Assembly: GCA_002771315.1 (NCBI GenBank)
Contig: PCSF01000036.1
Span: forward strand, 17,123-31,706
Origin: Desulfobacterales bacterium CG23_combo_of_CG06-09_8_20_14_all_52_9
GTDB taxonomy: Bacteria; Desulfobacterota; Desulfobacteria; Desulfobacterales; UBA2156
Direction of reading: 5' to 3'
DNA: 14,584 bases
In this document: piece by piece, positions 8,516-14,002 of the stretch
Numbering within the stretch: the first letter of the stretch is position 1
How the letters are laid out: every line of letters starts with the position of its first letter
The notes under the pieces: model-generated
Told to the model about the DNA's origin: nothing
Database searches by the model: none
What the model saw: the letters and a program-made list of their open reading frames with translations, nothing else
Translations under genes and position numbers: made by a program

Positions 8516-8550
8516 CAACTTCCAAATCCTCCATTAATAAAGACATTCCG

Positions 8551-8583
8551 AGCGGATCGGGATGAATCACCCGGTCCGTTTTG
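8551..8583 (+). terminator. probable Rho-independent terminator after the kinase gene
   Basis: CGGATCGGG (8553-8561) pairs with CCCGGTCCG (8570-8578) over nine positions with a single G-U pair, extendable to 11 by flanking A-T and G-T. The loop is 8 nt, and the 3' arm runs into TTTT. It lies 35 nt after the kinase stop and 16 nt before the tRNA, so it would insulate the tRNA gene. Confidence 0.55.
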
Positions 8584-8598
8584 CGACAACAATTTAAT

Positions 8599-8674
8599 TC
8601 CCCGGTAGCTCAATCGGCAGAGCGGGTGGCTGTTAACCACTAGGTTCGAGGTTCAAGTCCTCGCCGGGGAGCCA
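8599..8674 (+). tRNA. tRNA-Asn (anticodon GTT)
   Basis: A complete 76-nt cloverleaf. The acceptor stem TCCCCGG/CCGGGGA is perfect. The D-arm is GCTC/GAGC. The anticodon stem GGTGG/CCACT has a terminal G-T pair, with loop CTGTTAA and anticodon GTT at 8632-8634. The T-stem CGAGG/CCTCG has loop TTCAAGT. The discriminator is G, and CCA is encoded (8672-8674). It sits at the junction between core-like genes and the restriction-modification block; tRNA-Asn genes are common island integration sites. Its promoter is not certain. Confidence 0.97.
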
Positions 8675-8838
8675 AATTTGATGAAATCGTAAAAACTCAA
8701 AATTGGGATGGCAAAGAAAAAAGCTTCAGATGCAAGGCGCGCAAATCCTGAGGAATGAGGCATACATATGGGTACGCCGCAATGACGAAGGATGCAGCGC
8801 AACGTAGCAGATGGACTTTTTACGAAGCCATCAAATTT
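8674..8838. repeat. 165-bp palindromic intergenic element abutting the tRNA CCA end
   Basis: The left end AAATTTGATG...TCGTAAAAACTC (from 8674, the last A of CCA) is matched by the reverse complement of the right end (8815-8838), with AAATTTGATG identical and TCGTAAAAA shared. The interior is also imperfectly self-complementary around a CATATG centre near 8765-8771 (GGC-TAC/GTA-GCC flanks), so one strand could fold into a single long hairpin. The sequence strongly resembles, from memory, a high-copy intergenic element in Desulfobacterales genomes. It encodes no convincing protein and looks like a non-autonomous MITE-like repeat. Copy number cannot be judged here. Confidence 0.7.
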
Positions 8839-8841
8839 AAT

Positions 8842-8867
8842 CCGCTGAACTTCAGCGGTTCTTGTTT
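8842..8867 (+). terminator. terminator-like hairpin beyond the palindromic element
   Basis: CCGCTGAA (8842-8849) and TTCAGCGG (8851-8858) are perfect complements. In practice this is a 6-bp stem, CCGCTG/CAGCGG, with loop AACTT, followed by TTCTTGTTT. It may be the original terminator of the tRNA transcript, displaced by insertion of the palindrome, or the outer end of a mobile remnant. The T-run is interrupted. Confidence 0.4.
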
Positions 8868-9178
8868 AACGCAAGACCCCGTGGGATCCGATCTTATGAT
8901 TTGGCCCCTCGGGGTCTCGTCGTTTCAGGCGTGTCCACGCCGACTTACGCCCTCCGCTTTCGGATGTGCCCCTCGAATTCTTCGATTCTCTATTCCTTTT
9001 TCGGCGCTGTTAACACCTATCACCGTCAATTCAGCCCGATACCTCGAAAGGTCCTCCGGTAGATATCGACCGTAGTGGTTGATATGACGGTGGATCGCGG
9101 CCTTAAGCCGCTTCCGACCGGGAGGTGGCGATACTGAAATCCGGCTCGATCAAGCGGCGGAGTTCTCTTGCTTTTCTC
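8868..9178. other. gene-poor stretch with several inverted repeats
   Basis: No convincing intact gene lies between the tRNA/palindrome block and the restriction-modification promoter. Visible structures are AGACCCCG (8874-8881) against CGGGGTCT (8910-8917), a tight palindrome GGCGTG-TC-CACGCC (8928-8941), and GCGGC-CTTAA-GCCGC (9097-9111). An open plus-strand frame (8755-9075) starts inside the palindromic element and has no ribosome site or recognisable motif, so I do not call it. A minus-strand frame that looks more protein-like is listed separately. Confidence 0.5.
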
Positions 9179-9200
9179 TTGCGAACGATATAGCATACGC
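8925..9200 (-). pseudogene. possible decayed ORF with one frameshift, unidentified
   Basis: On the minus strand one frame reads YIVRKRKARELRRLIEPDFS and continues to a TAA at 9105-9103. The +1-shifted frame then continues with AAIHRHINHYGRYLPEDLSR and on to a TGA at 8927-8925. Both halves have the charged, helix-like composition of real protein and join smoothly if one frameshift is placed near 9105-9120. I see no credible start codon with a ribosome site, and the upstream end would run into the XRE promoter. I do not recognise the family. It could be a fossil gene or simply a non-coding frame that looks protein-like. Confidence 0.25.
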
Positions 9201-9206
9201 TATTAT
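9179..9206 (+). promoter_or_regulatory. promoter of the restriction-modification operon
   Basis: TTGCGA (9179-9184, four of six -35 bases) and TATTAT (9201-9206, five of six -10 bases) are separated by 16 bp. The start of XRE translation is about 48 nt downstream of the -10. The interval contains a palindrome that could be an operator. Confidence 0.5.
9190..9203. promoter_or_regulatory. candidate operator palindrome for the XRE regulator
   Basis: ATAGC-ATAC-GCTAT is an inverted repeat with 5-bp arms lying between the -35 and the -10 and overlapping the first bases of the -10. This placement is typical of self-repressing XRE regulators in R-M and toxin-antitoxin operons. It is a single short site and could be chance. 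Confidence 0.35.
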
Positions 9207-9253
9207 ATTCGGGCAAGAGCCGTGATCTGCCATCCGGACAAGAGGTGCAGCAA

Positions 9254-9511
9254 ATGGACACAGAGAATCGAAGTTTTTCGGCGTTGGTGAAAAAGATGCG
9301 GCGTCAGCTCGCCTTGAGCCAGGAGGACCTGGCCCGGCAGCTCGGCGTCAGCTACGCAACCGTCAACCGGTGGGAAAACGGACGATCCATGCCATCAAAG
9401 CTCGCCAAGGCCCAACTGAAAGCCTTCTGCGAAAAGATGATCGAACGAGGCAAGTTGACCCTGCCTGCAGACATGATTGATTTCGCAGATCTGGGCTCGG
9501 ATCAGAATTAG
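9254..9511 (+). CDS. small XRE/Cro-type helix-turn-helix regulator, candidate R-M controller
   Basis: An 85-residue protein that is almost entirely one HTH_3 domain. The helix-turn-helix is QLALSQEDLARQLGVSYATV followed by NRWENGRSMPSK, the standard Cro/C-protein layout. The frame is open from a GTG at 9245, but AGAGG at 9241-9245 makes a good ribosome site for the ATG at 9254, so I use that start. It precedes hsdM by 8 nt and is first in the operon. Controller (C) proteins of this fold time restriction after modification in many type II systems; an equivalent role for this type I operon is inference, supported by the palindrome inside the promoter. Confidence 0.85.
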   Translation: MDTENRSFSALVKKMRRQLALSQEDLARQLGVSYATVNRWENGRSMPSKLAKAQLKAFCEKMIERGKLTLPADMIDFADLGSDQN

Positions 9512-9519
9512 GTGCAGCC

Positions 9520-11565
9520 ATGAACAATTTCGGCGAAAAAGTAAGTTTCATTTGGTCGGTTGCCGACCTCATTCGGGGGCCCTACCGGCCAAACCAGTAC
9601 AAGGACGTCATGCTCCCCATGACCATTCTTCGCCGTCTCGACTGCGTCCTTACGCCCACCAAAGGCAAGGTTCTCGAACAGCAGAAGAAACTCTCGGGCG
9701 GCAAAGTCAAAAACGTCGATCCTATTCTCTGCCGCGTCACAGGCGTGCCTTTTTACAACACCAGCCGCTACACCTTCGAAAAGCTCAAAGGCGACCCGAA
9801 CAACATCGCTGCAAATCTGACCAACTACATCAAGGGTTTCTCCACGCGGGCCCGAGAGATCATCGAGCACTTCGGATTCGAGGAACACATCGCCAAGCTC
9901 GACAAGGCCGACCGGCTCTATCTGGTAGTGTCCAAATTCTGCGATATCGACCTGCACCCGCATGCCGTCTCGAACATCGAGATGGGCTACATCTTCGAGG
10001 AGCTGATCCGGAGATTCAACGAGGCATCGAATGAGGAGGCCGGCGATCACTTCACCCCCCGTGAGGTCATTCGCCTGATGGTGAACCTCCTCTTTATGCC
10101 TGACGGTGACATCCTAACCACCAAAGGAATCGTCAAGACCCTATACGACCCGGCCTGCGGGACAGGCGGCATGTTGTCTGTGGCTGAGGACTACGTGCGT
10201 GAGCTCAATCCCGACGCCCGCATGGAGGTCTTTGGACAGGACTACAACGCCCAGGCCTATGCCATCTGCGGCTCGGACATGATGATCAAGGGGCAGGATA
10301 TCGAGCACATCGCATTTGGCGACAGCTTTACCGACGACCGGTTCTCTCGCCACAAGTTCGATTACATGCTGGCCAATCCACCTTTCGGCGTGGAATGGAA
10401 GCCGGAAGCCGACTTCATCAGCCGCGAACATGAAGAACAGGGCTTCGGAGGACGCTTCGGCGCGGGACTGCCCCGCATCAATGACGGCTCCCTTCTCTTT
10501 ATCATGCACATGATCAGCAAGATGAAGCCTGCCTGCCGCGACGGGCACGGCGCAGGCAGGGACCCGAAGGAAGGGGGCACCCGCCTTGGAATCGTCTTCA
10601 ACGGGTCGCCGCTGTTCACCGGTGCGGCCGGGTCTGGAGAAAGTGAAATCCGCCGCTGGATCATCGAAAACGACTGGCTGGAGGCCATTGTCGCCCTGCC
10701 GGATCAGCTCTTTTATAACACCGGCATCTATACCTACCTCTGGATTGTCACCAACCGCAAGGAGCCTGGCCGCAGGGGCAAGGTACAACTGGTGGACGCA
10801 ACGAGCTTCTTCAAGAAGATGCGCAAGTCCCTCGGCAACAAGCGCAACGAAATCTGCGATGACCAGCGCGACGAGATCACCCGGCTCTATGGAAATTTCA
10901 AGGATGCCGAACATGTCCGCATTTTCGATAACGAGGACTTCGGCCACCGCCGCATCACCGTGGAACGCCCTCTGCGGCTCAACTTCGCGGTGGACGAGAC
11001 TCGGATTGCCAGTATCAAGGAGACCACGGCCTTCGCCAACCTCGCCTCCAGCAAGAAACGCAAGGATACAAAGGCCGCTGCCGCCGAGATCGAAGAAGGC
11101 CGCAAACTTCAGGAAGCCATCCTGTCCGCCCTGCGGCCGCTTGCCGCTAAAGGTGTGGTCAAGAACCGGGAACAGTTCTCGGAGATGATGAAGGAGGCGT
11201 TCAAGAAGTCGGGTCTCAAGATCCCGAACGCGCTCTTCAAGGCAATGCTCATGGCCCTTTCCGAGCGGGACGAGACGGCCGATATCTGCACCGACGCCAA
11301 GGGGAACCCCGAACCCGATCCGGAACTGCGCGACTACGAGAACGTGCCTCTCAAGGAAGACGTAGCTGAGTACATGAAACGCGAGGTCCTGCCGCACGTA
11401 CCCGATGCCTGGATTGACGAAACCAAGACCAAGGTCGGATACGAGATCAACTTCAACCGATACTTCTACAAGTACCAACCGCCGAGACCGCTCGAAGAGA
11501 TCGAGGCCGATCTCAAGAAGATCGAGAAGGAAATCGCGGACATGCTCGCGGAGGTGACGGAATGA
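9520..11565 (+). CDS. hsdM: type I restriction-modification system, DNA adenine methyltransferase subunit (HsdM)
   Basis: A 681-residue N6-adenine methyltransferase subunit. Residues about 5-150 form the helical HsdM N-terminal domain. The SAM-binding motif I is DPACGTGGM (210-218) and the catalytic motif IV is NPPFG (286-290). Conserved blocks GDHFTPREVIRLM, IVFNGSPLF and WLEAIVALPDQLFYNTGI complete the N6_Mtase domain to about residue 440. A long charged C-terminal region (470-681) ending in a coiled-coil-like EIEADLKKIEKEIADM likely docks on HsdS. With two HsdM per HsdS it methylates the host sequence chosen by HsdS. Residues 338-347 (ACRDGHGAGR) are encoded by an in-frame palindrome and look like an insertion between MKP and the EGG-R/IVFNGSPLF block, on the protein surface by inference. 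The start has AGGTGC upstream; the stop overlaps the next start as ATGA. Confidence 0.96.
   Translation: MNNFGEKVSFIWSVADLIRGPYRPNQYKDVMLPMTILRRLDCVLTPTKGKVLEQQKKLSGGKVKNVDPILCRVTGVPFYNTSRYTFEKLKGDPNNIAANLTNYIKGFSTRAREIIEHFGFEEHIAKLDKADRLYLVVSKFCDIDLHPHAVSNIEMGYIFEELIRRFNEASNEEAGDHFTPREVIRLMVNLLFMPDGDILTTKGIVKTLYDPACGTGGMLSVAEDYVRELNPDARMEVFGQDYNAQAYAICGSDMMIKGQDIEHIAFGDSFTDDRFSRHKFDYMLANPPFGVEWKPEADFISREHEEQGFGGRFGAGLPRINDGSLLFIMHMISKMKPACRDGHGAGRDPKEGGTRLGIVFNGSPLFTGAAGSGESEIRRWIIENDWLEAIVALPDQLFYNTGIYTYLWIVTNRKEPGRRGKVQLVDATSFFKKMRKSLGNKRNEICDDQRDEITRLYGNFKDAEHVRIFDNEDFGHRRITVERPLRLNFAVDETRIASIKETTAFANLASSKKRKDTKAAAAEIEEGRKLQEAILSALRPLAAKGVVKNREQFSEMMKEAFKKSGLKIPNALFKAMLMALSERDETADICTDAKGNPEPDPELRDYENVPLKEDVAEYMKREVLPHVPDAWIDETKTKVGYEINFNRYFYKYQPPRPLEEIEADLKKIEKEIADMLAEVTE
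10528..10560. repeat. in-frame palindromic insertion inside hsdM
   Basis: CCTGCCTGC (10528-10536) and GCAGGCAGG (10552-10560) are perfect 9-bp complements around a 15-nt GC-rich loop. The 33 nt keep the reading frame and encode P337 to R347. From memory, related HsdM proteins pass directly from MKP to a short EGG/QGG-R segment, so this looks like a small palindromic element tolerated in the coding sequence. It resembles REP-type or repeated-palindrome insertions but does not share the GTAGGGGC head of the two elements in the RAYT gene. Confidence 0.6.
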
Positions 11566-12746
11566 ATGACAAACCGGTAAAATCTTCCATTCTTCCGGCC
11601 ACCACAGACAAGTTGGTTGGCGATATCCGAAAAATGATCCAGGAAGCACGGGCTGCTGTAGCCGCCACGGTGAATACCGGCTTAACCATGCTCTATTGGC
11701 GCATCGGCGGGCGCGTTGGCCAGGAGATCCTCAAGGGCTCTCGGGCCGAATACGGGGAAGAGATTGTCTCGACGGTGTCGAGACAATTGGAGATGGAATA
11801 TGGAAACGGGTTTTCCGCAAAAAACATCCGCCACATGATTCGATTTGCCGATGCCTTCCCCGATGTTCAAATAGTCTCTACTCTGTCGAGACAATTAAGC
11901 TGGTCTCACTTCAAGGAGATGATTTATCTGAAAGAACCGCTGCAGAAGGAATTTTACGCGGAGATGTGTCGGGTGGAGCGCTGGAGCGTCCGCACCCTTC
12001 GGCAGAAGATCGCTTCCATGCTGTACGAACGCACGGCACTTTCCAAAAAACCGGCGGAACTGGCAAAGCTCGAACTTCAAGCCTTGCGGGAAGAAGATCG
12101 CATGACACCCGACCTGGTGTTCCGCGATCCCTACCTGCTCGACTTTCTCGGTTTGAAGGATGCTTACCAGGAAAAAGACCTGGAAGCGGCCATCCTGCGT
12201 GAACTGGAATCCTTCATCCTGGAATTGGGCGGCAGCTTCACCTTTGTCGCCCGCCAGAAGCGCATCACCGTGGATCACGACGATTTTTACCTGGACCTGC
12301 TCTTTTTCCATCGCGATCTGCGACGGCTGGTGGCGGTAGAGCTCAAACTCGACAGGTTCCGGCCCGACCACAAGGGCCAGATGGAGTTGTATCTGCGCTG
12401 GCTTGACAGGCACGAGCGTAAGCAAAACGAAGATTCGCCCCTGGGCATTATCCTCTGCGCCGGGAAAAACGCCGAACAGATCGAACTTCTGGAGCTCGGC
12501 CGCTCGGGCATCCACATCGCCGAATACCTGACCGTGTTGCCGCCCAAGGATGTTCTGAAACGCAAGTTGCATGAGGCCATCGAGCGTTCCCGGCTGGCCC
12601 TGGAGAACCGCGGCGAGGATGCGGGCGAGGCAACCGCAAAGGCAACCGTCAAGGAAAACTTGACGGTTCGCCCGGAGGACGCCCGGAAGAAGCTCGTCAA
12701 ACCGGAGAGCAGGAAAAAAGCGCCTGGCAAAGGGGGCAAGTCATGA
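11562..12746 (+). CDS. DUF1016/YhcG-type PD-(D/E)XK nuclease embedded in the R-M operon
   Basis: A 394-residue protein of the YhcG (DUF1016) family. The N-terminal DUF1016_N region (about 15-165) holds LYWRIGGRVGQEIL, the doubled IVSTVSRQL / IVSTLSRQL phrases (68-76, 104-112) and SWSHF...LKEPLQKEFYAEMCRVERWSVRTLR, all family hallmarks. The C-terminal nuclease domain (about 185-345) has DLVFRDPYLLDFLGL, then DFYLDLLFFHRDLRRLVAVELK with likely catalytic D245, E260 and K262, followed by KGQMELYLRWLD. The last 50 residues are a Lys/Ala/Glu-rich tail not needed for the fold. Family members occur widely beside type I R-M genes; their biochemical role is not settled. Here its start overlaps the hsdM stop, and its stop overlaps the hsdS start, both as ATGA. 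It may be an accessory defence nuclease or a helper of the R-M complex. Confidence 0.9.
   Translation: MNDKPVKSSILPATTDKLVGDIRKMIQEARAAVAATVNTGLTMLYWRIGGRVGQEILKGSRAEYGEEIVSTVSRQLEMEYGNGFSAKNIRHMIRFADAFPDVQIVSTLSRQLSWSHFKEMIYLKEPLQKEFYAEMCRVERWSVRTLRQKIASMLYERTALSKKPAELAKLELQALREEDRMTPDLVFRDPYLLDFLGLKDAYQEKDLEAAILRELESFILELGGSFTFVARQKRITVDHDDFYLDLLFFHRDLRRLVAVELKLDRFRPDHKGQMELYLRWLDRHERKQNEDSPLGIILCAGKNAEQIELLELGRSGIHIAEYLTVLPPKDVLKRKLHEAIERSRLALENRGEDAGEATAKATVKENLTVRPEDARKKLVKPESRKKAPGKGGKS
11763..11787. repeat. 11-bp perfect inverted repeat inside the DUF1016 gene, with a degenerate second copy
   Basis: ATTGTCTCGAC (11763-11773), loop GGT, and GTCGAGACAAT (11777-11787) form a perfect 11-bp hairpin. 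The same structure recurs 108 bp later (11871-11881 and 11885-11895) with two mismatches in the left arm. Both copies encode the duplicated IVST(V/L)SRQL phrase of the protein family, so protein repetition explains why there are two, but not why each is palindromic. Confidence 0.55.
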
Positions 12747-14002
12747 GCCGGCCCGCAACACAACACAAACGAGGGACCTACCCGGCGTACAAGCCGTCGG
12801 GTGTGGCGTGGCTTGGTGATGTGCCGGAGCATTGGGATGTCCGAAGATTGAAGTACAGCGCCTCAATCAACGACGAAGCGCTCCCGGAAACGACCGATCC
12901 CGACTACGAGTTCGTCTACGTCGATATCGGCAGCGTTGATGCGGCCAAAGGAATCGTGGCCACGGAGACCTACCGTTTCGAAGATGCACCATCGCGGGCA
13001 AGGCGTATCGTGCGTGACGGAGACACGATTGTTTCCACAGTTCGCACCTACCTGCGGGCTATCGCCCCGATTCGCGACCCGGGTGACAACCTGATCGTCT
13101 CCACCGGTTTCGCGGTGGTTCGGCCTCGCAAACTCGATTCCGGCTATCTGTCCTACGCGCTGCGATCCCCTTTCTTCGTCGAGACGGTTGTGTCACGTTC
13201 CACCGGCGTTAGCTACCCGGCGATCAATGCGCCGGAGGTCGGCAATATCGGGGTTACCATTCCATCGCTCCCAGAGCAGCGCGCCATCGCTGCTTTTCTG
13301 GACCGCGAGACGGCGCGGATCGATGCGCTGATCGAGAAAAAGCGGCGGCAGATCGAGTTGCTCCAGGAGAAGCGATCCGCCCTCATCAGCCACGCCGTCA
13401 CCAAGGGGCTCGATCCCAACGCCCCCATGAAGGACTCCGGCATCGAATGGCTGGGGAAGATTCCGGCGCATTGGGAGGTCAAGCGGCTTAAGTTCCTCGC
13501 AAGCATCCGAAGTGGAGAAGATGCAAAGGCGGTAGATGGCGAGTACCCGTTGTATGGAGCCAACGGTGTTATTGGACGCACCAACAGCCCTTCATTTACA
13601 TCACCACGAGTTCTCATCGGTCGCGTGGGATCTTCGGGTGCCATCAATTTTGTGAATGGCATCTTCGGTGTGTCTGACAACTGCTTAGTGCTTGATAGAC
13701 CGAGGCATGTTGATACCGCCTATCTGCATTACGCTTCGCTGGTGCTCGACTTCACTCCAGAAATCAGCAAGAATGCTCAGCCTCTAATCACCGCAACGAA
13801 TGTTGGCATTAAACCCGTGGCGCTTGCTCCGCTACCCGAACAACTGGCCATCGCCGCCTTCCTGGACCGCGAGACGGCGCGGATCGACGCGCTGATCGAG
13901 AAGGTGGAAAAATCCATTGAACTGCTCCGCGAATACCGCACGGCGCTGATTTCCGCGGCAGTGACAGGAAAGATCGATGTTCGCAAGGAGGCGCGAACAT
14001 GA
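12743..14002 (+). CDS. hsdS: type I restriction-modification system, specificity subunit (HsdS)
   Basis: A 419-residue specificity subunit with the usual two-fold layout. Half 1 begins GVAWLGDVPEHWDVRRLK (20-37), contains target-recognition domain 1, and ends in the central helix LPEQRAIAAFLDRE...LQEKRSALISHAVTKG (about 176-225). Half 2 repeats this: GIEWLGKIPAHWEVKRLK (233-250), target-recognition domain 2, and LPEQLAIAAFLDRE...LREYRTALISAAVTG. Each domain reads one half of a split recognition sequence, and the two long helices space them and hold HsdM. The two domains differ in sequence, so the target should be asymmetric; it cannot be predicted here. The start overlaps the DUF1016 stop (ATGA). 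The stop overlaps the transposase start. Confidence 0.96.
   Translation: MSRPATQHKRGTYPAYKPSGVAWLGDVPEHWDVRRLKYSASINDEALPETTDPDYEFVYVDIGSVDAAKGIVATETYRFEDAPSRARRIVRDGDTIVSTVRTYLRAIAPIRDPGDNLIVSTGFAVVRPRKLDSGYLSYALRSPFFVETVVSRSTGVSYPAINAPEVGNIGVTIPSLPEQRAIAAFLDRETARIDALIEKKRRQIELLQEKRSALISHAVTKGLDPNAPMKDSGIEWLGKIPAHWEVKRLKFLASIRSGEDAKAVDGEYPLYGANGVIGRTNSPSFTSPRVLIGRVGSSGAINFVNGIFGVSDNCLVLDRPRHVDTAYLHYASLVLDFTPEISKNAQPLITATNVGIKPVALAPLPEQLAIAAFLDRETARIDALIEKVEKSIELLREYRTALISAAVTGKIDVRKEART
13283..13338 (+). repeat. hsdS internal direct repeat, copy 1
   Basis: These 56 nt match 13847-13902 with only four differences, all in third codon positions (T here, C there). They encode the AIAAFLDRETARIDALIEK start of the first spacer helix. 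Near-identical DNA at these helices is the known substrate for swapping target-recognition domains between hsdS alleles. Confidence 0.85.
13847..13902 (+). repeat. hsdS internal direct repeat, copy 2
   Basis: Second copy of the repeat at 13283-13338, 564 bp downstream and in the same orientation, encoding the start of the second spacer helix. Recombination between the copies would delete one target-recognition domain in frame (564 is divisible by three). Confidence 0.85.

Noticed and set aside
8512..8540. Perfect TTGACA with TAATAA 17 bp downstream as a tRNA promoter
   Set aside because: The -10 match is poor, and the probable terminator hairpin at 8551-8583 would lie between it and the tRNA. 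It overlaps the kinase stop codon; kept only as a possibility.
8755..9075. 106-codon plus-strand ORF after the tRNA
   Set aside because: It begins inside the palindromic repeat, has no ribosome site and no recognisable motif. Such frames are expected when this element is translated.
10141..11649. 502-codon minus-strand ORF opposite hsdM
   Set aside because: It is antisense to a clear HsdM with catalytic motifs; long antisense frames are common in GC-rich coding DNA.
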